Assembly (NCBI GenBank): GCA_964405665.1
Contig: CAYOOT010000024.1
Location: 1-31,796 of the forward strand
DNA: 31,796 nt
Direction of reading: 5' to 3'
DNA from: CAYOOT01 sp964405665
GTDB lineage: Bacteria; Bdellovibrionota_C; UBA2361; SZUA-149; CAZDWZ01
Position 1 is the stretch's first letter. Each line of letters begins with the position of its first letter. Positions 7,884 through 18,100 of the stretch are shown piece by piece. The notes beneath the pieces were generated by a model. The model ran no database searches and was not told where the DNA came from. It saw only the letters and a program-made list of their open reading frames with translations. The position numbers and the translations under genes were made by a program.

Positions 7884-8453
7884 CTAAATCTTCTTCGAGA
7901 ACTTATTTTCTGTCCCCTTTAATATTCTTTCAATATTTTCTTTGTGTTTGTAAATTATAAGTGCTGAAGTAATAAGAGATACTTGAAATAATTCTAAATT
8001 GTAATTAGTGCTGTATATTGCGACAGGCAATGCCAGGGCAGCTAGTATTGAACTTAATGAAACATAATGAGTTAATTTTAAAGATATTAAAAAAACAATA
8101 AGCACGGTTAAGCCTTGATACGGTGATAAATATAAGAATACTCCTAATGAGGTAGCTACTCCTTTGCCGCCCTTAAATTTTAAAAAAGGAGAAAAACAAT
8201 GCCCAAAGATTGCTGCCAAACCTAGAAGATAGACATTACTTTCAGGAAGGTTTTGAAAAAGGATAATCGCGACAATTCCCTTTAAAACATCTAATATTAA
8301 AGTTAAAATGCCGGCTTTTTTACCTAGAACCCGTGTAACATTTGTTGCTCCAATATTTCCGCTACCAAGACGACGAATGTCCTTGCCTTGAAGCTGACCA
8401 ATAATGAATCCGGAGGGGATAGAACCAATTAAGAAAGCAAAAATCAAACTCAT
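7884..8453 (-). CDS. plsY: Glycerol-3-phosphate acyltransferase (acyl-phosphate type)
   Basis: Integral membrane enzyme that moves an acyl chain from acyl-phosphate to glycerol-3-phosphate, the first step of phospholipid synthesis. The 189 residues carry the three PlsY motifs: GSIPSGFIIG near the N-terminus, RRLGSGNIGATNVTRVLG, and FKGGKGVATSLGVFL, with about five membrane helices. It is the last gene of a minus-strand run, 3 bases after rpe. The gap downstream holds a large inverted repeat that probably ends the operon. Confidence 0.96.
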   Translation of the reverse strand: MSLIFAFLIGSIPSGFIIGQLQGKDIRRLGSGNIGATNVTRVLGKKAGILTLILDVLKGIVAIILFQNLPESNVYLLGLAAIFGHCFSPFLKFKGGKGVATSLGVFLYLSPYQGLTVLIVFLISLKLTHYVSLSSILAALALPVAIYSTNYNLELFQVSLITSALIIYKHKENIERILKGTENKFSKKI

Positions 8454-8456
8454 ATT

Positions 8457-9110
8457 TTAATTTCTTAAAGAATTAATTTTTGCTTGATAATCCTCGCTTT
8501 TAAAAATGTAGGTGCCTGCAACAAAAATACTTGCTCCGGCAGTGATGCAAATTTTTGCGGTTTCTTGATTGATCCCACCGTCGACTTCAATCAATGCTTT
8601 ACTTTGATGTTTTTTAATTAATTCTGCAGCTTCTTGAATTTTATTTTTGGAATTTTCAATAAATGCCTGACCACCCCAGCCGGGATTGACGGACATGATC
8701 AGCAATAAATCAATTTCTGTGATCACTTCTTTTATTGTTTGCACTGCGGTAGCCGGATTTAAGGCTACTCCCGCTTTGACACCAAGTTCTTTAATTCTTT
8801 GAACTGTTCGATGCAGATGAGTGCAAGCTTCCTGATGCACAGTAATATAACTTGCTCCGGCTTTGGCAAAAGACTCCAAGTGTTTTTCCGGATTGTTAAT
8901 CATCAAGTGCACATCCAGCGGTAAAACTGTTGATTCTTTACAAGTCTTTACAAAATCAGCACCGAAGGAAATAGGCGGAACAAAACTTCCGTCCATGATA
9001 TCCAGATGGATCAGATCGGCTCCCGCTGCGGTGATTGCTTTTACTTCTTGAGCTATATTCCCCCAATTGGCTGCTAAAATAGATGGTGCTACTAAAACTT
9101 TATTATTCAT
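8457..9110 (-). CDS. rpe: Ribulose-phosphate 3-epimerase
   Basis: Interconverts ribulose-5-phosphate and xylulose-5-phosphate in the pentose phosphate pathway. A TIM barrel of 217 residues with the metal and acid/base residues His35 and Asp37 in HLDIMDGSFVPP, a second histidine in LDVHLMI, the MSVNPGWGGQ phosphate loop region and the catalytic aspartate in EVDGGI. Its start overlaps the end of fmt by 8 bases, so translation is probably coupled. Confidence 0.97.
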   Translation of the reverse strand: MNNKVLVAPSILAANWGNIAQEVKAITAAGADLIHLDIMDGSFVPPISFGADFVKTCKESTVLPLDVHLMINNPEKHLESFAKAGASYITVHQEACTHLHRTVQRIKELGVKAGVALNPATAVQTIKEVITEIDLLLIMSVNPGWGGQAFIENSKNKIQEAAELIKKHQSKALIEVDGGINQETAKICITAGASIFVAGTYIFKSEDYQAKINSLRN

Positions 9111-10116
9111 TGACTATAAACCTTTCTCCCTTGGGAATATTTTTCCCTTTAAGGATTTCTACTACAGGAAGTCGTTTTTTTCCAGGAAATTGCAGTTCTT
9201 CCAGACAGATATATTGATTATTCCCCGTAGAGACAATTAATTCAACCTTATTGGATTCAACAATCGTTCCCGGCTTGTTTTCGTAATGGGGTAAGGATCG
9301 AGCAATCTTAGCTTTAAAGATTTTGATTTTTTCATTTTGATAATCTGTTCTTGCTCCCGGCTGAGGATCTCCAGCCCTTATTTTACAAAGGATTTTTTCC
9401 GCAGAATCATTCCAGTTGATTATAAAATCTTGGGCACTTAATTTCTCTGCATAACAAGCACCAGTAGCTGCTTGTGTAATTGCTTTCAAATTGCCGGAAA
9501 AAATTTCTGGAAGGACTTTTAATAATAGTTTAGAACCTAAGACTGATAGTTTGTCTGTTAGGCTTCCTGAAGTTTCATTTTTGTCAAGTAAAATACTTTC
9601 AGTTGCATATATTGGTCCTGTATCAAGACCGACATCTAATTTCATAATGGAAACCCCAGAGCAGGTATCACCATTGAGTATTGCTCGTTGAATTGGAGCG
9701 GCCCCACGCCATTTTGGAAGAAGTGACATGTGAATATTGAGGCACCCAAATTCTGGGAACTCTAATAGAGCAGGAGGTATTATTTTTCCGTAAGCAACAA
9801 TAATCATCAGAGCAATGGGCTTTTGCTGGTTTAGATAATTAACCAATTCTATATTTTCAGTTCTTTGATCCGTCGTAGATAATTGGCCATTTTCCAGGGA
9901 AATTTTTTTTAAAGAACTTGGTTGTAAAACCTTGATCTGATGTTTTTCAGCAAAAACTTTTACTGGCGGTGGCGTTAATTTTTGTCCTCGACCGGCGGGC
10001 TGATCGGCTTGACTGATTACGGCAGCGATTTCGTAACTTTGAGAATTAATCAGAGCTTCCAAGCTGGGTATTGCCAGTGCCGGGCTGGCACAAAATACTA
10101 TCTTAGGCTTATGCAT
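9103..10116 (-). CDS. fmt: Methionyl-tRNA formyltransferase
   Basis: Adds the formyl group to initiator Met-tRNA using 10-formyl-tetrahydrofolate. The catalytic domain shows SQADQPAGRGQKL, the NIHMSLLPKWRGAAPIQRAI block with the catalytic Asn and His, and the aspartate in VGLDTGPIYA. A C-terminal beta-barrel (about 220-337) binds tRNA. At 337 residues it is about 20 longer than E. coli Fmt; the extra residues lie near 65-85 (a polar stretch around ENGQLSTTDQRTEN). It overlaps def by 8 bases upstream and rpe by 8 downstream. Fmt and Def act one after the other on nascent proteins, and def-fmt adjacency is widespread. Confidence 0.97.
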   Translation of the reverse strand: MHKPKIVFCASPALAIPSLEALINSQSYEIAAVISQADQPAGRGQKLTPPPVKVFAEKHQIKVLQPSSLKKISLENGQLSTTDQRTENIELVNYLNQQKPIALMIIVAYGKIIPPALLEFPEFGCLNIHMSLLPKWRGAAPIQRAILNGDTCSGVSIMKLDVGLDTGPIYATESILLDKNETSGSLTDKLSVLGSKLLLKVLPEIFSGNLKAITQAATGACYAEKLSAQDFIINWNDSAEKILCKIRAGDPQPGARTDYQNEKIKIFKAKIARSLPHYENKPGTIVESNKVELIVSTGNNQYICLEELQFPGKKRLPVVEILKGKNIPKGERFIVNE

Positions 10117-10624
10117 CTTTTTTTTTCTTACTCATTTTTGATTTAATCAACTCTCTTTTTAATCTACTTAGATGATCAATAAAGAGGATTCCATCAAGAT
10201 GATCAAGCTCATGCTGAAAACAAATTGCCAATAAACCCTCGGCTTTAATATTAACTTCTTTAGCATTTTCATCCAGTCCTTTTAAGCTAATTTCGGAGGA
10301 GCGTTTAACCAGATCTTTTATTCCGGGAATGCTTAAACAGCCTTCCTCGTATTCAGTACTGCCTGCTCTTGCTGTTATTTCCGGATTGACAATTTTGTAG
10401 AGTTTCCCTTGACGCTTTGTTTCATCATCATTTCCAATATCGACAACTATCAAACGTTCGGTGATGCCAATTTGTGAAGCGGCCAACCCAATGCCTGGTG
10501 CTTGATACATGGTTTCTGCCATATCATCTAATATCTTACGAATGCGATGGTCGATGTTTGTAACAGGCTTACATTTTTCTCTAAGCAGAGGATCGGGATA
10601 CTGTAAAATATTACGGATTGCCAT
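10109..10624 (-). CDS. def: Peptide deformylase
   Basis: Removes the formyl group from new protein N-termini. All three motifs are intact in the 171 residues: GIGLAASQIG at 44-53, EGCLSIPG with metal ligand Cys96, and QHELDHLDG with metal ligands His138 and His142 and catalytic Glu139. A Lys-rich tail follows. Its ATG lies inside the end of the kinase gene upstream (14-base overlap), so the kinase and def are most likely one transcript. Confidence 0.97.
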   Translation of the reverse strand: MAIRNILQYPDPLLREKCKPVTNIDHRIRKILDDMAETMYQAPGIGLAASQIGITERLIVVDIGNDDETKRQGKLYKIVNPEITARAGSTEYEEGCLSIPGIKDLVKRSSEISLKGLDENAKEVNIKAEGLLAICFQHELDHLDGILFIDHLSRLKRELIKSKMSKKKKDA

Positions 10625-11420
10625 ATTCTTTGTTAGGAAGATTTAGTTCAATGCTAAAATAAAACTCGTCATCTATTGTTTGTTCCAGAATTTTTATTTC
10701 TCCTTTAAATTTTTTTAAAATTGCAAGACACATAATTAAACCAAGACCAAGGTGTTTTTTCTCCGGATATTTTGTCACATATGGTTCAAAAAGCTTTGCC
10801 GGATCAAGATATAACGGCTCTTTGATCTTATTGCTAATAGTTAAGCGGGAATGCTCCGGATAATTTTCGATTTTTGCGTTAATTTCCGCTTTACTCTCCG
10901 GCGTTTCATATAACTGATAATTTGTGGCATTGAGAATTAATTCTGAAAGTAAAATTACAAATTGGTCATTGTCAATGTAGGCATGCGCTGGTTCTTTGGT
11001 GGCAGAATTAATATTTAATGTAATATTTTTACTTTTGTTTCTTAATTGAAATTTCTTAAATGCCTGATTTAGAACATCAGAAATGTTAAGTAGGTATAAA
11101 TTCCCTACTTTCTCTGAGAGCAACATCACTAATCGTTCATTGTGTTGATTAATTCTCCAAGATTCATTGATAATTGAGGTTGCATAGGTTGCTATCTTAG
11201 TTGGCAAATCTGATTTAGGATTAATCATATCGTCAGCAAAACGCTCAATAATACTTCCCAAGGAAATGATTGCAGTCAGAGGGTTACCTATTTCGTGCCC
11301 AATTTTATGAATTAGTATAGAAAGCTCTTTTTTGCTAAGAATACATGCCGGATCGAATTGCGGAATTCCGGTGCGATTGGTGCGTAAAGTTGTTTTCAGG
11401 TTTTTTGAAGTTGGAGTCAC
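10611..11420 (-). CDS. Soluble histidine kinase without a sensor domain
   Basis: A 269-residue protein with a HisKA-like dimerisation segment: the H box is IGHEIGNPLTAI with phospho-accepting His42. The HATPase part shows an N box (LLSELILNATNY) and a G2 box (KKHLGLGLIMCLAILKKFKGEI). The G1 box (DxGxG) is not recognisable; the expected place reads TISNKIKEPLYLDP, followed by the F box LFEPYVT. There is no membrane segment, PAS or GAF domain, and no response regulator in the window. It starts with GTG at 11420 without a clear Shine-Dalgarno sequence and heads the def-fmt-rpe-plsY run. It may take its input from a partner protein; a phosphatase-only or degenerate role is also possible. Confidence 0.8.
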   Translation of the reverse strand: MTPTSKNLKTTLRTNRTGIPQFDPACILSKKELSILIHKIGHEIGNPLTAIISLGSIIERFADDMINPKSDLPTKIATYATSIINESWRINQHNERLVMLLSEKVGNLYLLNISDVLNQAFKKFQLRNKSKNITLNINSATKEPAHAYIDNDQFVILLSELILNATNYQLYETPESKAEINAKIENYPEHSRLTISNKIKEPLYLDPAKLFEPYVTKYPEKKHLGLGLIMCLAILKKFKGEIKILEQTIDDEFYFSIELNLPNKEYGNP

Positions 11421-11422
11421 TA

Positions 11423-12571
11423 GTGCTTTTAAATAAAATTTTTTTATTTAGTTTATTATTTATTTCTCTAGCTATTTGTATAGCCGGAAGGCAAGGTGTG
11501 TCAATTGAACAAGTTCAATTTATTTTTTTCCCCTTGATATTATTACATTTCATTCTTTTTCCCGCAAAGAAGCTGCTCCAGCTTCCTAAGATTTTAACAA
11601 TTTCTATACTTTTCTTTGCTTATTTTTCCGCTCTGAAAACACGCGGAATGCTTCCTTCTTCTTTTTATAGTAAGTATGTTTATCTTGTCTCCGATGGAGA
11701 AGGAGAAGATCGTAAGTTTGATCGCAACTTCTATAATAAATTTAATCAAATAGCAGAACATTATCGTTCACGGCGGATGAGAATGATCTTTAGGGATCAC
11801 CTCGATCCTGAAGATCTAACTAATTTAGCGAAGAAGTTCTCTGAAATTACTTTTTTGTTCAGTTCCGAACCTAATCAAATATTTGAAGTGGTATTCCCAA
11901 AAAATATCTTTAAATTGGATGAAATTGTTATTGATGATTTCTTAAAAAAGAAAGCAAAAAAATACGATTTGGATTTAGAAGATAAAGTTTCGATTATCGA
12001 AATTCCTGAATTAAATTTGAAATTGCTTTTAGGGCAAGCCCCGAAAATTCTTCGTGTTCCTGCCAAACCCTTAGAATTGTCTGCTGATTATTTATTTTGG
12101 CTGCAAAAAGCAGTTGCTAAAATTGAACCAAAAGGTAATTTTGATAAAAATTTTTATCAGGCAGATAAAATCGCTTTGGAAGAAGAAGCTGCTGGTTTTC
12201 TTGCAGAAGTTAATGGTGCTTGGACAAATCCGGAACCTCTTGCTTTTGCAAAATTGCTATTGGGTACAAGAATGTTTCTTGAATCTTCCCGCGAAGGCAG
12301 TATCGGGGACGAATCATCTCAAGAAGCTTCCAATGCGATTTTTCGTGCAGTTAAATCATTACACGGAGAAAAAAATAACGATTTAATGGCCTTGGCCCGT
12401 AATAATTTTGCGATCAGCAGATTTGTCCTTGCTAATTCTTCCAGTGATTATGAAAATTCGATTAAAGAATTATGGAAAGCGATTGAACTTGCTGATGAGG
12501 GTAATGATATACCCAACGGTTCCAAACTGGCGATGCTCAATATGGAATTGATAAAAGAGGCAGGGTATTAA
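11423..12571 (+). CDS. Membrane-anchored protein of unknown family
   Basis: The frame is open from an ATG at 11345, but that start would lie inside the divergent kinase gene and give a charged, Cys-rich, unlikely N-terminus. The GTG at 11423 gives 382 residues beginning LLNKIFLFSLLFISLAICIAG, a proper membrane helix, and is preferred; there is no clear Shine-Dalgarno sequence. Three hydrophobic segments span about 3-75. The rest is soluble: a charged middle region and an Ala/Leu-rich helical C-terminus (about 250-382) that reads like TPR-type helices (AFAKLLLGTRMFLESS, SIKELWKAIELADEG). I recognise no family. Its start is 2 bases from the kinase start. Confidence 0.65.
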   Translation: MLLNKIFLFSLLFISLAICIAGRQGVSIEQVQFIFFPLILLHFILFPAKKLLQLPKILTISILFFAYFSALKTRGMLPSSFYSKYVYLVSDGEGEDRKFDRNFYNKFNQIAEHYRSRRMRMIFRDHLDPEDLTNLAKKFSEITFLFSSEPNQIFEVVFPKNIFKLDEIVIDDFLKKKAKKYDLDLEDKVSIIEIPELNLKLLLGQAPKILRVPAKPLELSADYLFWLQKAVAKIEPKGNFDKNFYQADKIALEEEAAGFLAEVNGAWTNPEPLAFAKLLLGTRMFLESSREGSIGDESSQEASNAIFRAVKSLHGEKNNDLMALARNNFAISRFVLANSSSDYENSIKELWKAIELADEGNDIPNGSKLAMLNMELIKEAGY

Positions 12572-12692
12572 ATACCACAATTACCAAATTCCCTCTTCTC
12601 AGTCTTCATCTCAGCCTCTGTCTTGGTCAATAGTTTAAATTCTATAGTCAAAGAAAAAAGAACCTAGATTATCGGCCAATAGGGAGGGGTAT

Positions 12693-13598
12693 TTAAAGAG
12701 CCTGAATACTAACAACCGTCGGTGCTTTCGGCAATGGGCTAGAAAGATCGGTCTGGTTAATAACTTCTACACTATCAGAAATTCCATCTCCATCAGAATC
12801 AATGTTATTGGGGTTTGAATGGTAAGTAAAGATTTCATCCCCATCAGAAATTCCATCTCCATCAGAATCATTGAGATTAGGATTTGTATGATATTTTATT
12901 TGTTCAGCAAAATCATAGATTCCATCATGGTCATGATCTGCCGGACGATTTAAATCAGATTTTTGTTGAATGACGCTGGCAGCAAGACTGGCCATTCGTT
13001 CATAACCATTACCATTGGGATGAAGATTATCTCTACTAAGAATAGATTTTCCAAGAGAGAAAAAATTTATTGAGGAAATAGATGAAATTTTGGAATTAAC
13101 ATTATTGACCCATGTTCCTTGACTGCGACTACGGCTTCGATTGACAGGAGTGAGTTTTGCAAGAAGAGTTAAATAGCCGGTATTATTACCTACGCGAACT
13201 ATGGAACTAAGATTATTTTTTGTTGCTGAAGCACTATGTCCTTTAGAAAAATAATCATTTACCCCTTCCAATATAATTGCATAATCTGCATCGTAGTTAC
13301 GAAAATATCTAGAGGCCCGCTTTTTTCCGGCAGAGGTAGTTTCTCCACCATGACCAAGATTGAATACTCTGGCATTAGGGAAAAAATCTAATTTTAATCT
13401 TCCAATATACCCCAGTCTTAATTCGTCCTGCTCTCCTTTGGTGATAGAATCGCCAAAAGCAAGGATTTCTAATTTTCCATCGCAATTTAGATCGGCAAGA
13501 CCATCAATATCCGGGCAGGCCTCTGATGTACTGGTTATAATTAATGTAAAAAGAAAAGCATATTTTAGTGCTTTTAAAAATGAAATTCTTGTGAGCAT
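12693..13598 (-). CDS. Secreted SGNH/GDSL hydrolase with calcium-binding (TSP3-like) repeats
   Basis: A 301-residue exported esterase/lipase-type protein. The ATG at 13598 gives a clean signal peptide (about 1-27), has AGCAGG 11 bases upstream and is better than an upstream TTG at 13631. SGNH blocks: GDSIT with catalytic Ser51, a glycine block at NLGHGGETTS, GVND (block III) and DNLHP, supplying the catalytic Asp and His. After the catalytic domain, residues 221-280 hold three aspartate-rich repeats of the DSDGDGISD type that bind calcium in thrombospondin-3-like domains, spaced about 25 residues apart; the last two are also near-identical in DNA. A further short Asp-rich loop (DLNCDGKLEI) precedes the catalytic domain. 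Substrate unknown. It stands alone. Confidence 0.85.
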   Translation of the reverse strand: MLTRISFLKALKYAFLFTLIITSTSEACPDIDGLADLNCDGKLEILAFGDSITKGEQDELRLGYIGRLKLDFFPNARVFNLGHGGETTSAGKKRASRYFRNYDADYAIILEGVNDYFSKGHSASATKNNLSSIVRVGNNTGYLTLLAKLTPVNRSRSRSQGTWVNNVNSKISSISSINFFSLGKSILSRDNLHPNGNGYERMASLAASVIQQKSDLNRPADHDHDGIYDFAEQIKYHTNPNLNDSDGDGISDGDEIFTYHSNPNNIDSDGDGISDSVEVINQTDLSSPLPKAPTVVSIQAL

Positions 13599-13714
13599 AA
13601 TAAATCGGGCCTGCTTTATAGCACAGGTCAATTAAATTTAAAAATAATAAGCATTGTTTTTATATCGAATCATAAACAGTTTAATATGAGAGATATTAGG
13701 TATCTGATGGCATT

Positions 13715-15181
13715 TTGAGAGAAAAATCTTCAATAAAATTTTATTTTTTTGTTATTGCCTTAGGTTCTTATCTATGTAGTTATTTAGGCAATCCAGAAAT
13801 ATTTCATAGCATAATCGTGGGGAATTGGATTTTTTCCCATCAAGCTTTGCCTACAACTTATCTTTGGAGTTCTGCTTCCAAAGATATTTTTTGGTTAGAC
13901 AGCTCCTGGTTATTTAATCTTCTAATCAGTTTAATTGAAACAAATTATTATTGGACCGGGCTTGCTTTATTGAAAGTAACACTCTCAATTTTATTTATTT
14001 TTTTCTTTTCAAATTTTCTCACTTTAATTTTTAAAGATTTTTTTGTTGCCGGATTAATCAGCACCATTGTGGGAATAGGGGTTTTAGAAAATAGTGGCCT
14101 TAATCCCGAATTATTTATAATTAGTTTTTTACCCTTATTACTTATTTTCATTAAATTATTTTTTGCCGAAAAAAAGAAAAAACTATCATTTTTTTCTTTT
14201 TTTATTTTATGCCTGATTTTAGCCAACATTCATTTTACTTTTATCTATCTGCTCAGTGCCGCGATTATTCTTTTATTTCCAAAAGATAAAAAGAAAAAAG
14301 ATTTATTATTTTTATTTTTGGCAGGATTGCTAGCGGTGATTCTCAGTCCTTATGGAAGTAAAAATTTATTTTGGATTTATCAGCAAAGTACTAAAAATTT
14401 AACTTATTATCTAGCTAATCAAGAACTTGCGGCTAATATTTTTGAATACCCCTTTGTTTGTATGATCTTATTATGGAGCATAATTTTTGTTTTTATTTAT
14501 TCTTTGCAAAATATCAAAAATTATTTCAAAGAGCTTGTTTTTTCTGTAGTGCTGACAATTTTTAGCTTTGCGCTTAAAACTTTTATCCCTTTTACGCTGA
14601 TTGTTCTTGGCTACCTTTTGATAAATCTCTGGAAAGATGCGGTAGATAATCAGTCTAATATCCCTTTACAAAAAGTTTTTAATGTTTTTGGAGAAAAATT
14701 ATCCCGCTTATCATATTTTGGAGTGATTTGGATTTTATTTTGTGTTGCTTTGGTCAATATTGAAAACTTAAGAAGACTTCCTTTGGTGACTTTTTTGCTT
14801 CCGGAAAGAGAAATGGATTATATTTTGGAGAAAAAATTAGCTTTTCCGCTCTGGAATCAAAGTGCAATCGCACCTTATTTGATTTATCGTCTGGCCAATG
14901 AAAAGGGTGAGCCCGGAGAATTAGTGGCGATGGATCAAACCGCTATCTTAAACAATCCGCAGTTGATTAGAGAAGAATCTCATAAGATGTGGAGAAAAAG
15001 TTTTGCTGCAAACTCTCCTAAAACCGTATTGGTCAATTATTACTCCACTTTATATGATGCATTAATTCATGATCCTCAGTGGAAATTAGTTTGGCAAAAT
15101 GATAAAGAAGTCTCCTCCCAAGGACAAGAAACTGAAGAAAAAATCCCGTTTTATGCTTGGGCAATTTTTGTAAATTCTTAA
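13715..15181 (+). CDS. Polytopic membrane protein, possibly GT-C-like
   Basis: A 488-residue protein with about ten hydrophobic segments between residues 8 and 355 and a soluble C-terminal domain of about 130 residues. The first loop contains WSSASKDIFWLDSSWLFNLL, where an acidic residue and tryptophans sit as in the first extracytoplasmic loop of GT-C glycosyltransferases, so a lipid-linked sugar transferase role is possible but unproven. No ATG is available near the N-terminus; the start appears to be TTG at 13715. The stop is 11 bases before purL, so the two are probably cotranscribed, although no functional link is obvious. Confidence 0.7.
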   Translation: MREKSSIKFYFFVIALGSYLCSYLGNPEIFHSIIVGNWIFSHQALPTTYLWSSASKDIFWLDSSWLFNLLISLIETNYYWTGLALLKVTLSILFIFFFSNFLTLIFKDFFVAGLISTIVGIGVLENSGLNPELFIISFLPLLLIFIKLFFAEKKKKLSFFSFFILCLILANIHFTFIYLLSAAIILLFPKDKKKKDLLFLFLAGLLAVILSPYGSKNLFWIYQQSTKNLTYYLANQELAANIFEYPFVCMILLWSIIFVFIYSLQNIKNYFKELVFSVVLTIFSFALKTFIPFTLIVLGYLLINLWKDAVDNQSNIPLQKVFNVFGEKLSRLSYFGVIWILFCVALVNIENLRRLPLVTFLLPEREMDYILEKKLAFPLWNQSAIAPYLIYRLANEKGEPGELVAMDQTAILNNPQLIREESHKMWRKSFAANSPKTVLVNYYSTLYDALIHDPQWKLVWQNDKEVSSQGQETEEKIPFYAWAIFVNS

Positions 15182-15192
15182 AAGCAAGATTT

Positions 15193-18100
15193 ATGTCGTT
15201 CACAACTTTTTTTGTAAATTCCGAAGCAAGTTATCTTGTTATTTCCGAGAAAGAACTTGTTTCTGAGGAAATTTCAAAACTAAGCTGGGCTTTTAAAGCT
15301 GAAAAGCTTGATCAGAAAGCCCTCGCTGGCAATTATATCGGACCGCGTCCGGAAATGATTACTCCCTGGTCAACTAACGCTACAGAAATTGCTCTGAACA
15401 TGGGGATTAAATCCATCAAGCGGATTGAAAGTTTTAATAAAGTGGAAAATATCAACACTGCTACTTTTGATCCGATGTTGGAAGCATTATACAAAGGCTT
15501 AGACCAAGCTTCCTTAGAAATTTCTGGCAAAGCCCAAAGCGACAAAGAAGTATCGGATATTGAAGCCGAAAATAAAGAGCAAGGCTTGGCACTTTCCGCA
15601 GAAGAAATAGAATTTTTAAAGAAAAAATCAAAAGAATTAAATAGAAATTTCACAGATTCTGAAATTTATGGTTTTGCGCAAATTAATTCGGAACATTGCC
15701 GGCATAAAATTTTTAATGGAAAATTTATTATTGATGGCCAAGAACAAGAAAAAAGCCTGTTTCAATTGATCAAAGACACCGCTAAAAAGAGTCCAGATAA
15801 TTTAGTCTCCGCTTATAAAGACAATGTTGCTTTTATTAAAGGCGGAAAGATTAAAGAATTTGCGCCAGAGACCGTAGATAAGGCGGATTATTTTAAAGAG
15901 CAAGAAATTGAAGCAGTCATTTCTCTAAAAGCAGAAACACATAATTTCCCAACTACTGTTGAGCCCTTTTATGGTGCATCCACAGGAAGCGGTGGAGAAA
16001 TCAGAGATCGGATGGCTGGAGGAACCGGTAGTATTCCTTTAATTGGTGCGGCAGTTTATATGACTGCTTATTCCAGAATCTCTGGAGCAAGATCAGAAAA
16101 TTGGGAAAAGCATTCTAAGGCCAGAAATTGGAAATATCAAACCCCTCAACAAATACTGACTAAAGCATCAAACGGGGCTTCGGACTTTGGAAATAAATTT
16201 GGACAACCTTTGATTGTGGGATCTTTGCTTACATTTGAACAAAAAACATCCCGAGGTTTTTATGGTTTTGATCGAGTGATTATGCTTGCCGGAGGAGTAG
16301 GTTATGGCAATCTTAATTACGCTCAAAAGAAAGAAGCAAAGGTCGGGGACAAAATCGTGCTGCTCGGTGGAGAAAACTACCGTATCGGGATGGCGGGAAG
16401 CTCGGTTAGCTCTGTCGATACGGGGAAATATTCCAGCAAATTGGAATTAAATGCTGTGCAACGGGCAAATCCGGAAATGCAAAAAAGAGCCTATAATGTA
16501 ATTCGGGCATTGGCCGAGCGAACAACAAATCCAATAAAATTAATTCATGATCATGGAGCCGGTGGGCACATGAACTGTTTCTCAGAATTAGTTGAACCTT
16601 TAGGGGGGATTATTGAGATTAAGGAACTTCCTTTAGGAGATCCGACATTATCCACAAAGGAAATTCTTTGTAATGAATCGCAAGAGAGAATGGGATTAAT
16701 TGTTGCTGCAAAAGATTTACCACTTTTAAAAGCAATTGCCGAACGAGAAAGAGCGCCTCTTTATGTGGTCGGAGAAGTTACTGGAGATAAAGAACTTAAA
16801 TTTAAAAAAGCTGATGGCAGCTTTGCAGTGGATCTGCCTTTAGAAGTTTTATTTGGCAGTGCTCCTAAACTGAAAATGGAAGATCAGACCGCAGAATTGG
16901 AGCTAAAAGATTTAGAATTTGAGATTATTGATGCCAAGCAATTAACGGAAGCAATTAAAGATGTTCTTTCGTTGGAAGCAGTTGCTTGCAAGGACTGGTT
17001 GACAAATAAAGTTGATCGTTCCGTTAGCGGAAGAATTGCTTTGCAACAAACTTGCGGCCCTTTGGGTTTACCTTTAAATAATCTAGGATTAGTTACTCTG
17101 GATCAAGAAGGGACTTCTGCTATTGCTACAGCCCTGGGGCATGCGCCGGTGCCGGGTTTAATTGATGAAAAGGCCGGCTCTGTTCTTAGTGTAGCAGAAG
17201 CGCTAACAAATATTGTTTGGACTCCTCTTAATGAGGGTTTAAAATCAGTTGCTCTTAGCGCTAACTGGATGTGGCCGGCAAAACAAAAAGGTGAAGACAC
17301 CAGACTTTATCGAGCAGTAGAAGCGCTTTCTGATTTTTGTCAAAACTTAGGAATTGCTGTTCCTACGGGAAAAGATTCTTTATCGATGACAATGAACTAT
17401 CAGGATGGCAGCACAGTAAAAGCTCCGGGAACTGTAATTGTTACTGCAGTTGCTCAGAGCGATCTTTTTAGAAAAGTTCTTACACCGGATTTAAAAACAG
17501 AAGTAGCTTCTGAATTATTGTATTTGGATTTAAGCGGGCAAAAACATTTTCCTTTGGGAGGAAGCAGTTTTGCTCAAACCTTAGGACAGTTAGGAAAAGA
17601 TGTTCCCAATGTTCTGGATTTAGAGAAATTCAAAAAAGGATTTTCTCTCGTACAGGAATTAATTAAAAGCGAAAGTTTGCTTGCCGGACACGATGTTTCC
17701 AGTGGAGGACTAATTTCTACAGTTTTAGAAATGGCTTTTACCGGAGATGTCGGGATAGAGCTTTATTCAAACGGCAGTGAAAAAGATGTTGTAAATTTCT
17801 TGTTTTCGGAAAAACCGGCGGTAGTTTTACAAATTGCCAAAGAAAAAATTGAAGCAGTTAAAGCAAAAATCAAAGCCGCCAATTTAGATTATCTTCCTTT
17901 GGCCCAGGTCGGTGGAACGCAAATCAAACTTCATGCTGGAAATTTGAGTTTTAATGAAAGTATTTCCAGTTTAAGAAGAGTCTGGTTTAAACCTTCACAT
18001 AATTTAGATTTAAAACAAACGAAAGCTGATAACGCCAAAGCTCGTTTTGAAAATTTTGATCGCTATCCTTTAAATTATATTTTCCCCGATAACTACCAAG

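Noticed and set aside
11345..11422. Upstream ATG start for the membrane protein (adds 26 residues)
   Set aside because: It lies inside the divergent kinase gene and gives a charged, Cys-rich N-terminus before the first membrane helix; GTG at 11423 is more sensible.
15157..15192. Upstream start for PurL
   Set aside because: It overlaps the previous gene and adds residues not found in PurL; the ATG at 15193 begins the conserved N-terminus.
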